Source of the DNA: Ophiura sarsii
Lineage: Eukaryota > Echinodermata > Ophiuroidea > Amphilepidida > Ophiuridae
Length of the DNA stretch: 64,000 bases
NCBI GenBank assembly: GCA_035610835.1
Contig: CM069454.1
Coordinates: forward strand, 1 to 64,000
Reading direction: 5' to 3'
Shown: positions 9,408-22,900 of the stretch, piece by piece
Layout: each line of letters starts with the position of its first letter
How positions within the stretch are numbered: position 1 is the stretch's first letter
Translations under genes and position numbers: made by a program
Notes under the pieces: generated by a model
What the model was told of the DNA's origin: nothing
Databases searched by the model: none
Seen by the model: only the letters and a program-made list of their open reading frames with translations

Positions 9408-11031
9408 AACTGTCTACATGTATACCTATTATAACCTGTGCATCTGTAGACGGTTCATTCATGGACACACTATTTAGCACTTTGTCATAAAGGTGAAATA
9501 CGCGAAATGGGGTGTACCTTGAGTTTGATAAATTCGATATTCATGATCTAAAATTCTAATAAAGGGGTATATACAGTACATGAAAAAGATGATGAAAAAA
9601 CAACGGACCTTATTCCATTGATTTTCATGATGAAAACAATTAATTAACTTTGGGCATCGATGGATACTAATCATTTTGAGACAGCCTGTAGGTACCTATG
9701 AATAGAGTGCTCGATTCCGCAAGGAAGAGCATAATAAAAAAATCAAAGTGATAAATCTTTTGAAATAGAACTCTGAGTTTCATGCTTTCGCAATCGTCTG
9801 ACGATTGCGAACGCATGACACTCAAAGTTACGAGTTCTATTCCAGAAGGTCTATTACTTTGAAGTTTTAATTTAAATTTATATATTTAGATTTGAGTCTG
9901 AAACCAGAATGTTTTGATTTTTTTCACACACAAAACGAGGCACTCAGAGACATAGTTCACATAATCGATATTGTTTTATTCAAAGTAGATCCAAGACCAA
10001 CAACATGAGTTAAAACAAAATTGAAATGATGTGATTTATAATATGTATCACGTTATCATTTCATAATAAATTTAGGAATGGTAGCCTAAATATATAAAAT
10101 GTATAGGCACATTCGGCCTAGACCATTATTTTGGCCTAATTAATAAAATCACATTATCTGTGCTACTATTTTCAACAAATGAATAATCATCAAAATGAAA
10201 TCAACATTTTGAATAATTGTTATGGTCCTGAATTTTATATTATATGTTAGAAACATAATTTCCCTCACTTATAAGTCAACAACCGGTAATACCGATAATT
10301 GGAACTTTTTTGGCGAAAACTTCAATGTTGGTCTATATTTCACTGTATGAGACGAATACAGTGGGATGGATGGATGTTGAGGTCGGCCATGTTTAGTGAG
10401 TTTATTGTGTCGGGGTGTGTGGGATGTTTTATCATTGTACACAAAATGTTTGCGTCTCTGTTTGGACGTTTTAGGGTGTAGGGTGATCTCCCATCCCACC
10501 CCTTAGTAAATTAAAAACGTCTCATCAGTAAAGGTTTTATTACATAATAATTACTAATAGAAATAATAATAAAAAAACAATAATAGAAATGAAATAATTC
10601 CAATAGTAGGCCTACTTTATTATGGCCCGTAAAAAACATAATAAACAGACCAAATGAAATTATCTATTACTAGTCTCTTTTTCTTTCAGTATAATGTAGG
10701 ATATAATTATTCTCAAGAAAATTGCTTCAATATACAAAATCAAATTATCTGACTATTGCAATGTTGCCAAAATGCAAACTTTCTGGTAAAATTATGTTGC
10801 CGTTTATTTTAAACAGTATTAAAAAACGTCTAAGATAGAACGAGGGTTAGTAAAAGTTTCATTACATACATACATAATTATTACTACTAATAAAAATATA
10901 ATATTAGATAATTTTGCGTTTAGGATTGAAATGAGAATAGTGTTAAGCCATATGCATTTAGCATGTTTAGAATTATAACATATTATTCAGATTCTTGTGT
11001 TTAGAGATGAAACACTGTCACCTAAACATGT
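9408..11031. other. Intergenic, AT-rich, no gene recognised
   Basis: Holds a small palindrome (annotated separately) and A/T-rich simple stretches. The frames near 10269-10499 are short on both strands and lack recognisable domains. Confidence 0.5.
9742..9864. repeat. Small foldback repeat with ~55-bp arms
   Basis: CATGCTTTCGCAATCGTC is followed directly by TGACGATTGCGAACGCATG, and pairing continues outward (ATAGAACTC with GAGTTCTAT, TCAAAGT with ACTTTGA). Likely a tiny MITE; no target duplication identified. Confidence 0.7.
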
Positions 11032-11315
11032 TCCATTTTTTGAGAAAATTATTTTTAAAAACCCCGTTTTTTACCCATTTTAGGTTTGCAAAGATAACTC
11101 AAAAAATATATTGTGGCAAATATTGTCGTTCTAGTTTTATTATAATCCTAATAAAATTCTCTAGGAATATGTTTTGTTTGTTTGAATATCTGCATGATTT
11201 ATTTTTTGAATTATTGACCAAATAATGCCACAAAATTTGATTTTTTGCACTTTTTGGTCAATAATTATTAAAAAAAAAATCAGATATTATAAAACCCCAC
11301 CCCATTCCTATTATA
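11032..11315. repeat. Decayed relative of the 7792-8514 foldback element
   Basis: Shares ACCCATTTTAGGTTTGCAAA, CTAGTTTTATTATAATCCTA and TTGAATTATTGACCAAA with that element and is itself partly inverted around 11210-11250. The ends are lost. Confidence 0.6.
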
Positions 11316-11708
11316 GACAACTCCATTAAGATGAATATGGTGGAATGTCAGCGTTTGTTTACCAAAAACTGAATATGCTACGAATGCAGCAAATTTTGAG
11401 CCAATAAAAGTGATTTTTTGAATCAGCATTTTTGGTGAAATTTGATACAAAAATGGATTTTCCGACTCATTTCCTTTCTAAAAATGTGTACTTTTATACA
11501 TCATATTAATAGTTCAAAAGCTACAGTGCTTGATAAATTTCATCAGTTAACCATCTTTGGTAACAAAATTCGTCAAATGTCTTTATATCAATATTATATT
11601 ATTATCAAACATTCCGATGTTCAATGACCTCTATTATTTGCGATGTTGATTATCTTACATATTAAATTATAACCTATATACAATACAGGTAAAATATTTA
11701 TGCATCTG
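11316..11708. other. No feature recognised
   Basis: AT-rich; the short frame at 11442-11627 has no recognisable similarity. Confidence 0.5.
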
Positions 11709-12050
11709 TAATAATAATAATAATAATATTATAATAATAAGCATTTAAAGCGCCCGACAAAGAACACAATGCTTAACAATATCAAACAGCATTATATACA
11801 AGAAAAATACATAGAAAATGTATACACAAGACATGCAAAGACAAATAAGTCAGTACTTTGAAAACATATCAGTTTTTAACCGGCGTTATGGACGGCGCCT
11901 CTCTGATGCTGACCGGGAGCTGATTCCAAAGTCGGGGCCACATACATTTAAGGAATTATCACCAGCTTGACGTTATAGATCGAGGCACAAAGAGCCTGTA
12001 GCATCAGAAGAGGAGCGAAGTCGTGGTCTACACATTTGCGTACATTATCA
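11709..12050 (-). repeat. SINE-like dispersed repeat with (AAT)n tail
   Basis: An (AAT)n tract next to AGCATTTAAAGCGCCCGAC, read on the minus strand as GCGC...TTTAAATGCT plus (ATT)n, is the typical 3' end of deuterostome SINE/LINE tails. A moderately GC-rich body (GGACGGCGCCTCTCTGATGC) follows. No pol III boxes found. Confidence 0.4.
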
Positions 12051-12490
12051 AGAAATCGATTTTCATTTCTATAAACAAATTGCACTTTTTTTATTGCACA
12101 TTGGTTTCTATTTTACAATACAAAATGGCACAAATACATTTGAAGTAATATTGCATTAAATTATTATCGCATTTCATTGATCCTATATTTTATTGACGGA
12201 GCTGAAATCACAAAATTCAGATCGTCCTTAGTCGAAGTCTTAGTCTACTATATTGGCAAAATATTAATGTTCATTTGTATTTACAAAATGACAACCAACT
12301 ATCAGTACAGTTCCTGTACGTTTTGAATTGTTAACATTGACAACTTCCTAAATTATAGAGGAGGGGGTATGGTCTCTGGTGGATATGCAGGAGGTTATAG
12401 GGTCTCTGGTGTATAAACAGGTGGGTAGGGTCTCTTTGTGGGATTTTCGTGTTTTGTGAGGACATTCGGACAAGGTTGTGATGTCAAACT
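12051..12490. other. No gene; short GGTCTCTGGTG repeats
   Basis: AT-rich with three imperfect GGTCTCTKKTG units around 12370-12435. Confidence 0.5.
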
Positions 12491-13024
12491 TACACTGTAA
12501 AAAGAAGCGTTTATATTTCTGATAACACTTAATATACACTTGAACACGTTTATTTTTGTGTTTTACGTGTAAAGGTATAGGAGGCATTGCGTACGATAAA
12601 CGTTTGCATAAACACTACAACACGTTTATAGAGGTAATTGTGTAATATTTATTAACACACCAATGTTTATATCAGCAATTAAGAAACATGTTGGGGTGTT
12701 AATAATTATACAACAAATACCTCTATAAACGTGTTGCAGTGCACAGCAAGAACAATGTACCCAACGTTGGTTCAACTATGAACAACCCCGTGGTTGGGTT
12801 AATAATTACCAACGTTTGGTAAAATGATGGCTAATTACCCAACGGTTGGGTAAAGTTTTGGCTAATTACTCAACCGTTGGGTAAAATGTCACCAACAGTT
12901 GGTTAATATTATTTACCCAACAACGGGGTTGGGTTGTTCATAGTTTTTTTAAAACTTTTATTGTTATCACTATCATAATTTTCACATTTCACATAGTTTC
13001 ATCATGTTTACATTACATTATCGA

Positions 13025-14095
13025 TACATGTATAATACATTTTCCTATGTTTGTCAGCATGTTTACATTGCATATCATACACATGTTTAGGTCATTTTCA
13101 TATACTTTTCAGCATTTTTACATTTTCATATGTTTTTCGGCATGTTTACATTCATGTTCACATAACTGTCACATTTCATTTTTACATTTCATATCAAATA
13201 CATGTGTAACACATCCAAATATGCTTTTTCATCGTGTTTTCATTGCATATCATTACATAACACATTTAATATGCTTTTCAGCATGTTTACATTGCATATC
13301 ATGTATAGCACATTTTCATATGCTTTTCAGCATGTTTACACATTTTCATATGCTTTTCAGCATGTTTACACATTTTCATATGCTTTTCAGCATGTTTACA
13401 CATTTTCATATGCTTTTGGCATGTTTACATTTCATATCAATTACACGTATAACACATTTTTATGTGCTTTCATGTGTACATGCATATCATTACATAACAC
13501 ATTTAATATGCTTTTCAGTATGTTTACATTGCATATGTATAGCACATTTTCATATGCTTTTCAGCATGTGTACACATTTTCATATGCTTTTCGGCATGTT
13601 TACACATTTTCATATGCTTTTCGGCATGTTTACATTTCATATCAATTATATATGTATAACACATTTTCAATTACATGTATAACACATTTTCATATGCTTT
13701 TCATGTGTACGTTGCATATCATTACATAACATATTTGTATATGCTTTTCAGCATGTTTACATTGCATATCATATATATAGCACATTTTGATATGCTTCAG
13801 CATGTTTTTTTACACATTTTCATAGTTTCATCATTTCATATCAATAACATGTAGGCCTATAACACATTTTCATATGCTTTTCATCGTGTTTGCATTGCAT
13901 AACGTAACATAACCCATTTGTATATGCTTTTCATTCACATTTTCATATGCTTTTCAGCATGTGTACACATTTTCATATGCTTTTCAGCATGTTTACACAT
14001 TTTCATATGCTTTTCGGCATGTTTACATTTCATATCAATATCAAGTTTTCACATTTTCATATGCTTTTCAGCATGTTTATTTCAACATTACATGG
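13025..14095. repeat. ~30-bp minisatellite (CATTTTCATATGCTTTTCAG-type units)
   Basis: Perfect 30-bp units at 13311-13340, 13341-13370 and 13371-13400, with diverged copies and longer composite units (with CATTGCATATCA spacers) on both sides. Open frames here (for example 13047-13682) encode only the repeat. Confidence 0.9.
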
Positions 14096-14440
14096 TATAT
14101 CATTGATTACAAGTCGATAGTTATATATTTTCTGTGCATTTTGTATATCATAATACACATACATCATGTTTATATCATAATACAGAGCATCATGTTTAGA
14201 TTGTTGTATATATATTTATTTTTCTTTAAAATTTATTTTCTATCATTCACACCTTTTGCATAGCATGATCACACTACAATACATATATTCATAGATACAG
14301 ATATTAATCCATGTTTGCATCACATGACCAAATCATACGCTATAACAAATATATATTTTTAAAGATTAATAAATTCAAAACATCTATAAATTTAATAATC
14401 TCTTATTTTGTAAAACACTTTTCATAAACTGAATTATTAA

Positions 14441-14477
<37 letters not shown>

Positions 14478-14591
14478 TTGTGAGATAGGCTTTTACGACG
14501 GGTATACATAATATAAGTTAAAAGTTTAACGGGTTCGCCGTCGGACGAGTTTTAATCTGTCAAGCTTTCGTCAGGATTAGCTCTGACTTCT

Positions 14592-14901
14592 TCAGGACCA
14601 AATTATTATAATATTGAACAAAACATAGAGATTGCCACGTCTCTTGTTATCATCATTTGGGCTGCCCCTTGCCCGATGATTTGAGAGAAGGTCCCAATTC
14701 TGAGGTATCTCATTAGCAGACTTAGTGCTACTAAAACTAATACCGAGTGATTTTACGTTATTATTTGGGTAAAGCTTCCATTTCAGATTACACACTTTCT
14801 TTTGCCTAGTTTTACTTGACCCAATCCACATTGCTTCAGTTTTTGTTTTATTTAACCTAAGACCTGATACGGTGGAAAATTCGTCTAAGACTTGTAAAAC
14901 T
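14592..14901 (-). pseudogene. LINE reverse transcriptase fragment
   Basis: On the minus strand the frame from about 14901 reads LDEFSTVSGLRLNKTKTEA, then MWIGSSKTRQKKVCNLKWKL and SLGISFSSTKSA. This is the segment just after the catalytic YADD in L1-type RTs, and it aligns with the SGLRINSNKT...WIGSKRKE region of the LINE at window start. About 100 residues remain; both RT core and C-terminus are missing. Confidence 0.75.
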
Positions 14902-15086
14902 GTTGTTCATAGTTTACCCAACACTAAATAATTGCCCAACGTTCTAACAGTGTGTTTATGCAAACGTTTATCATAAGCAAGCGCAATGCCTCCATATACC
15001 TTTACACGTAAAACACAAAAATAAACGTGTTAAAGTGTTTATTAAGTGTTATCAGAAATAAAAAAAACGCTTCTTTTTACAGTGTA

Positions 15087-16822
15087 TGTGTGATGCTTAC
15101 TACATTTCACACCCAAGTTCAATGTTTGATGGTTGACATCACAATCTCGGCAGAAGGAATTTTAGGGGCTATCTGAGGGCATTTCGAAGCGAATATTCAT
15201 TTTAAAGGAGCCCACGTGTGACAAAGTTGGAATGTTGAAAATCATGATTTTTTAAAACTACAATAGCCCACTTTGAAACCCATCTGGCTGTAATAAATAA
15301 ATATGTAGCCATTATTTGGATCATCTAATTGCTTATTATTGGCTATGTATGTAGGTCTATAATATAAATTGTGCAATTTTCCTAATAAGGGACCGTTCAT
15401 TATTTATACTGGAGGGTAGTTGGGTAAACTATAGGGGGGGGGGGGGGGGGTGCGGTCATGTAACTTTCATATGTTGAAATAGGGGGGGGGTATGTAACTT
15501 TTTATTCTTAAACAGAGGGGGTTGTGTAACTTTTTAAAAAACTATATACATGTAGATGATTATATATGACTTCGCGCATATTATTTTTATTAAAACCTAT
15601 CGACTTCAAAATCTGTTACTATGAGACGACTTCTGGACAGCAAATCTTTTCTGTGCCTCGGACGATATGGTGGAAAACATCTATAATCATCAACGGTCGA
15701 GAAATTAGAGCCACGGGGTGTAGGCCTATAATGTAACAAAATCCAATTCTATGATTTAAAAAAATGTAATTTATTGCATGCTTTTCACCTCGTCTCAGCT
15801 TTGCACCAATGCTCACAAAAGTAGAACGTTTTACTGGATTATACGTTTCTGCTCAGAATGTAGGCTAACTTGTTCGGGTTATAAAGACTCACAAAACCAC
15901 CCAAAATGTATAAATATGAAGAAAAAAATTCCAACTCGCTACGATCGCCATTACTAATTTCACACAATAAAAAGAAGGGGCATCATAAAATTATTGGCGG
16001 TTCAGATAGGGCACAAACAAAATTTGCCAACGTATCCATGAACAAAATTCCAAACGTTCCAAAACATTATAACATGGTTTATTAATTCATAATGAGTCAA
16101 AATATTTTTTTAATGATGATAACATGTCATTTTTGTGCCAATTTTGCGAAAATATGACCAAAATGGTCTATTTTGGCCAACTTGTCTTTTTCAAAAGGTC
16201 ACAGTTCAAAAACTATTGAACTACGATCAAAGTTGTGATTGACTTTTTTGTTTAAAACACTTATCTCAACAATAAAATATACTTTATATAGTCAATAGCT
16301 CATTTTTTAGTTTTTTTACCATGTTAAATTTAGTTTTTGACTTCCCATTGAAACACATGTGACCTTTGACCCTAAATCGAGGTCTAGGGTCATAACGTGC
16401 AACCTACGAACGTGGGATCAGGTGAATTTGTGTTAAGGGATATATTTGCCACCTTTTGGTAATAATTTCATGTTCTGCCCAGAGGGGGACTACAAAAATC
16501 AATAACTAAGCACATTTTGACCTCACGGCCCATAGTCTATATCTTAGCCTTATGACAAGCGGGTTCCTGTAGAGGACTACCCAAAATATCGCATTGCATT
16601 ATGGGTAATACTTCCAGTTCAGGAATGCTTCCTGAATGGGAAATCGGCCCTAACTGTTTAGGGAAATTTCGGTATTTGAAGGGAATTTACTGTCTTTCAA
16701 AGGAAAATTATAGAGGAAATCTCGATTTGAGGGGACATTAGTTTTTTCTCCATATTATAACATCAGTAAAATTGTGGTTTTTAGAGAGATGTTGTGGACA
16801 ATAAGACATTTTCTATTTTCTT
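15087..16822. other. Intergenic region downstream of the SecA-like gene
   Basis: No credible gene. Contains a run of 15 or more G at about 15436-15451 and G8-9 at about 15482-15490 with repeated TATGTAACTTT. Otherwise AT-rich, unique-looking sequence. Confidence 0.5.
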
Positions 16823-16828
16823 TTTATT
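16823..16828 (-). terminator. Candidate polyadenylation signal AATAAA for the SecA-like gene
   Basis: TTTATT on the plus strand reads AATAAA on the minus strand about 95 bp past the TAG stop (16923-16925), in a purine-rich minus-strand 3' region. Confidence 0.45.
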
Positions 16829-16922
16829 TTAGGTTTTTTACCCTTTCTTTTGCCCTTTCTTTTCCCTTTTCCCACAATCTTTTTTTGTTGTTCCCCTTTC
16901 TTCATTTCCTCCTGTCTCTGTT

Positions 16923-19900
16923 CTATTCCATATGTATTTCCACATTTCCCGCCAACCTACCTGGGTCTTTTTGCGTGGCTTTTGCGGGCCTTTTTGCGGG
17001 TCGCTCTTCTGTGTTTGGTTTGTTTCTTTCTTCTTTCTTGTCCCTTTCCCATTCGGTCATTGTAGATGTGTGTAACTCATGGCCTTTTTTTAAGACCTTT
17101 TCATAGTTTGCCGGTGACATCGTAATAACACCAAGCTGGTCAATACTTTTTGCATTATGAATTCTCGCATCAATCGTGTCCTTAAACTTATCATTTCCAA
17201 GACGCCCTTTCAGCTCCTTCTCTAAAGGTTCAATGCGTTTATCAGCTTCTTTTTTAAATTCATCTGGCATATTCTCCATTAGTTTGATAGCGACAGCTAA
17301 GAGCTTATACCTTTCGCGATTTAAACCTCGTAAGTAATTTAGTCTTCCATCTTCTTTACTTAAATCATGTCCTGTACGTAACAAATACTCGCCTTGCTTT
17401 GTATTTTCCTTAACATGATCGTTGATATTGGTCAATTCTATGTGGGCTAGTAACGAGTGTACGGTTGCGACCTGTGCGGTACGATCATCCCTTAAGACCC
17501 AAACATTCTTTTTCACTTCTTTCAAGAATTCCTTTTGCACTTTGTTGTGGAAGTCATGCTGTCCCCCACTTTTGCCTGGTAACCCATTTTCCTTTCTCAA
17601 TGTCCCAGCATGTCCACCTAAGTTCCCATCTTCTTTTATAAACATGAGATACATAGTGTCAATGCGTATGTGTATGTGGACATCCGTATGATCATATTTC
17701 TTGGTTCCAAATTCAGATTTGTCAATTTGTTTCAGTTCTTTAGACCAATAAGCTTTAGCTGCAAATTCTCTCCCAATGATTTCATGATTACTTCTTGTGT
17801 CCATAAGCTCAATGCTGGTAGCGACTCCTTCTTTCAATCTAATATGAACTTCTATAAATTTGTGTGTTTGGAATTCGTTCCTTGGAGCTCCACCGACACC
17901 ACCTTTTTTAATATAATGTCCGTGAAAACCTTTCTTGATATTGTCCCTCAATGTAGGATTACTTTCAATTTTGTCTGCGATTGCTTTTCGGTCAATGGAT
18001 ACACCATGCTCGCCAAGTGCTTCAAGCATGCAGTCGTACCCAAGTTTGCTTTTACCGTCAATTGGTTTTGTTGGATCCTGGGACATCGAAGTGCTTGTAA
18101 AATGACCAATGCCGTCTTCTCCTATGTGAAGATTTAATACAATTGGTTCACCACGGACGTTTCCTTCTGGATGAAATTCTTCCTCCCCAAACTTCTTTGT
18201 CCCATCCCCGCCATGTACAATCACCGTTATCGGCCTGCCTGAGATTTGTGCTAGAGCCTGCGCGCATGTCATATCAAGAGGTATTCCCTCTTTAACTATA
18301 TTGGCAAACAATTTCGGATCTTTCACTTTCTCAAGTAATTTTAGCATTTTCTTGGCATGCACATCATGTATGCTCTTCACAGTGTTTGTGTCACTGCTGC
18401 TTTCATGGCTTTGTTTAATACAATCTTGGTGAGTTTTCTGTATATTTTTAAACTCTTGTGTATGTAAATATGTTTTTGCTTTGCGATACCCTTTCTTAAT
18501 ACCCTTTGCAGCATAGTGTGACGCTTTGTTGGAGCAGTTATGTAGAGCGGGTTTTACGAACTTTGTTTCTAAAAGTTCTTTGGTCTTTTCATGAATACGC
18601 TGTTTCAACTCTTTTCGAATGTTCTTCACAGATTCATCATTGACTTCGTAATTACCCCCATCTTTCCCATTCGTGGTGATTGCATTATATATCCCTGCTT
18701 TGAGCTGCTCTAATATATTTAGGCGTATGTTTGAGAGTTGATATAGACACTGGATTTTGTCAAATTGTTTGAGAGCATTAGAACATAGACTCCCTAATTC
18801 TGAAATCAATTTTGCTCTTTCATCCCCGCAAGAAGACAGTTTTTTGGCTGCGTTACCAAACCCACTACAAATAGCCCCCACTGTCTGCTGAAAATAACCG
18901 TACAATTCTTCCTCACGTTCTACATCTTTTTCTACCGTCGCATTTATAATATTGATGATAGATTGAGCTTTTTCCGTGCCAACCTTCTTTTGTAATTCTT
19001 TAATAGCCTGTTCGAGCTCGTACATGTCAATTACCGTGTCAGTTTTTAAAAGAAAACTTTGAATGACACAGTTATATGCACTTTGCAACTGTTCTTTGAT
19101 AATATTATGGATGAGGTAATCAATGCCCGCATTAGCTAGTCCAGTCGTAGTCGCTTCTACGAGCTTTTTCCCTACCCTTTTCGATATCTGTTTAAAGATT
19201 GGACCTTTCCCAGTTTCTTCACCTAGTTTTTTACCAGCCGTTTTGGCCAAAGCTTTTCCTCCAATTTTGTATCCATATCTTGAAAACTGTGCTCCACGTG
19301 ACGCTAAGGCACCAACACCTGCTGTTAAGACCGTCATCATCAAACTAATTATCTTTTGCTTAGCATATGCTTTCATTGTACAATACCCAGAAAACGCACA
19401 TTCAATAGCAAACATGATGTCGCCAATACCTTCACTAATAAGCCCTGCAGCAATATTAGTACACGCACCAACAGTGACTACCTCGAGAAGAGCTCCAGCA
19501 ATGACTTGTAGCGTTCCAATAAATATAATAGCAGATATTTTAAAAATGCATGCCCAAGACCACTTCTCCTCGCAAATTGATATGACATGATCAAAGCCGC
19601 GAAGCGAAAAAATATCCAACTCAGAAGACATGGAACTGAGAGTTTTAGGATCCAGAAACTCCTTGAGATCCTTCAGCTCAGAATCGATCTCATCGTGCTT
19701 GTTCAAGCCACCTTTCCACAGAAACAACTCATCTTTAATCTTAGAACAAAATTGTTTGGTCAACAACTTCCCAAACAATAGATTTCGCAGTGGAAACTCT
19801 AAATAAGGGCATGAAGGAAGTAAAAATGTTGGCGAGTCTCTCAACATCTTCTCTGTTATCTTGTAAAATCCATAATTAATTACACTCGGACTTATCATCC

Positions 19901-22900
19901 ATTTATCGACGATCCATCCTTTTTCTTTCATTCTACCAACAATTTCCTCTTCAATCTTTTGATGCCCCTCCGTTTCGTGAAGATTACAAAAAGAAGCTAT
20001 TTCTTCTTTAGATAGAGATGGCTGTTCTTTCTTGGATCCATACAGTCCTTTCAACTTTTTCTCGATGTCTTCTTCATTTAAGTTGGCTTTAACTTGAACC
20101 GGTGTGACTATTCTACGATTTATTAAGTCACCGAACAAAGACAAATGTGGTCTAGGAAAAAGTGTAGACGATACACCTTTATCTTTATCTAAATTACGCA
20201 GTTCAAGTCGGTACTTGAATTTCATTTCCAACACATTGACCACTTCAGTTCTATATTGATTGTAGTTGGTAAGATATAGTTCTTCATTTATATCTGCTAT
20301 GAGTAAACGTACGGGTTTATCTGTATCCGATAAAACCTTCTGATGAACGAGATTACGAAAAATAACTTTCGAGGCATTATCGTCAATATCTGCGATAATG
20401 GTAAAGGCATTGTCAGCGATATCATCATATCTTGATAGTTGTATATTTTCCAAATCAGCTCCTTTTCTTTTTATTGTATATAGTTGGTTCCGCTTTAGGA
20501 TATGCTGCTCTTCAAGAGATTGCCAGAATTCGAATTTTCCAAAATGAGATTCAAAATCTTTCTGAGGAATCATCTTCTTGAATTCCATGTTGTCAACATG
20601 TTCTGGGTATATCCAAATGCGTGTCGCATCTTTATCTTTACAATCTGGTTGGTATTCCTTTTGAAAGTTGTCTTTAATCGATTTGAGCAACTCGGCACGT
20701 GTGGAAAATTGAATTTCATCAAGTTTTTTTAAGTCTACTAAAATGTATTCTTCCTCAAGCGCCAAAATTTTTTCCTTCAGCAAACACTCAAAAAATTCTT
20801 CTCTACTTGGTAAAATACTCTGAAAATCGTTCGCCGATATTTCGCGTTTCTTTGAGGCCATTCGTCGTATTGTTTCTGTTATACCATTGAAATACATAGC
20901 ATATTCCTTGCTAAGATCATCTAGTTTACTCTCATACTGTGGGTCAATTCTGTGTCCTACCAGTATATCCTTTCTTCGCAGATCATCGTAGATAATTCGT
21001 GCTTGTATTGGATCCTTAACGGTGCTTTCTATCATCGCTGATGTTACTTCATGTCCACATGCATCGTCTATTGACCGCAGGAATGTCGTATATATATTGA
21101 TTACTCCTTCTTTCTGTTTCCCATAGTCGTCCTCTATAAGAAAACTGCTTTGAGAGTTTCTGTACTGGTCACTGAGTGATTTAATCATTGCAGATGCACT
21201 TTGGAGCTCATCAACACGTTTTTCCATTAATAGTTTTGCTTGATGAAAATGATTTGCTTCTTCGTCACATTTCTTTTTTTTAAATTTCACTATGCAGTGT
21301 GCCATATAGTAGTGAGCAACCTCCGAAAAGTTTGGTTCTAATTCAATAACCTTGGCAAACATTTTCTGCGCCATTTTCTTTACATTTTGTTCAAGGAAAG
21401 CTTTACCCAACTTTGTTAAGTTGACGTAACTGTCGATGTAGCAATAAGAGGGGTTGGCACTAGAAATATCTGCTTGAGCGTCGGTGATAATCTTGAGGAA
21501 CTCTTCAAGCTTTCCCATCACATCATCTCCATTAGCTATGAGTTGTTCGACACTATCTAACCATAAACTCCACCTGTCTATCATACTATGAAGTAGCACC
21601 GAAACTTTAGCAGCAGCAGCATCATGGCCATCATTCATACTTTTAAGTTCCTTCCTGAACAAACTAAACTGAATTCTAAATTTCTCAAAGATTTGTTCCT
21701 CTACGTGGATCTTATTTTTATACTCAAGTTTGATTTTAGCAATGCGTTGTTGTTCTAGCGTATTTCGTTGAATCTTTAAGTTGGCAAGTCGGACTAGTTT
21801 AGTTGACGGGTGGCTTTCCTCATCAGTTGATTGTCTGAATATTATCATTTTACCACTTCCTTTTTGTCCTTTTCTAGCTGTGCGCCCAAACGCTTGTTGC
21901 TCTATCCTTATGTTACTTGGTAAATAGGACAGACAAACAAACAAGCCACCATTATTGTTTGTGTCATCACTGATTTTGATATCAGTTCCTCGCCCCGCCA
22001 AATTCGTTGCCAATATAACGTAGCCTTTCTGCATTTGCTTTTCATCATTTAAGATAACACCCATATCATCCGTTTGATAGCTGTGTTCATAAACTTTTAG
22101 AGGTTTAATATCAATTTTTTCAAAGTGCTTTTTTACTATTTCTATTTCTTTCATTGTTTCGCAAATGACAAGAATTGGTCTTGGTTCTGGTGGTTCTTGA
22201 ACAAGTTGAACACATTTGGTTATCTCTTCAAGCCACTCATCTTGCGTCGAGCAGACGGTCCCCTCTTCCTCGATGAATTTCTTTGGTAGAAAAGTAGGTA
22301 ATGTAACATAATCTATTTCATAAAGTTCCCGTAACAGGTTTCGCTCGCGTTCCGTTCCCAGCGTTCCAGTCAATCCATATATTTTTTGCTTGTACTGCTT
22401 AAAAAAAGTTATATTGGACATAAATACTGCCTTTAAACTCTCCGGACTAATTCGGCAACCATGTTTCAGCTGTAAAAATTGATGCAAGCCTTGGTTCCAT
22501 GTGGAATTGTATTGTTCCATACCGGTGTCCGTGTCTATAATTATGACTTGAGAATATTCTTGATAGCTTGAACTCCGATCATAGTCAATGATGTAATGTT
22601 CCAATTCGTTTAAAAAGCGAGCCTTGAAAGCGTTCGTAATCCACATTTTTAGGTGACGTTTTATGAATGGTTCTAGGTAGTGAGGCACAGCACATAATAC
22701 GGCCTTCCGTAGTGTATCTTTTAAAGCGTTTTTCGTATAAGCCTCTATATCAGATTTATGTTCCAGCAGTGTTTCCGGACACCACCGTATATAAGACCAG
22801 TAATTTATTTCAGTGTCTTTCTTTAGAACCTTACCATCTCCATCAATCAGCTTGTCGTCAATGAGATTTTGCCACAGTTCATTGAGTTCTTCAGGTGTTA

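Larger units (their letters stand above)
12947..14901 (-). mobile_element. 5'-truncated LINE-derived insertion with 14-bp target duplication
   Basis: GTTGTTCATAGTTT occurs at 12933-12946 and 14902-14915, exactly bracketing this segment, while the surrounding foldback element reads through when it is removed. The right part is minus-strand LINE RT, the left end begins with T-rich sequence (polyA on the minus strand), and the middle is a minisatellite and an (ATT)n microsatellite at about 14435-14476. The inserted unit was therefore a truncated LINE whose 3' part contains or acquired tandem repeats. Confidence 0.7.
12491..15086. mobile_element. TA-flanked DNA element with ~95-bp TIRs, carrying a nested LINE insertion
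   Basis: The left terminus TACACTGTAAAAAGAAGCG (12491) is matched in reverse by the right terminus ending at 15086, and pairing continues for about 95 bp (GTGTTATCAGAAATA, AAATAAACGTGT, TTTACACGTAAA). Interior palindromes of ACCCAACGGTTGGGTAA type surround 12755-12946. TA at both ends suggests a TA target duplication. After removing the LINE insertion (12947-14901) the element is about 640 bp with no frame, so it is non-autonomous. Confidence 0.75.

Noticed and set aside
13047..13729. Open frames of 175-211 codons (Phe/His/Met-rich)
   Set aside because: They translate a 30-bp minisatellite in two frames; no start context or domain.
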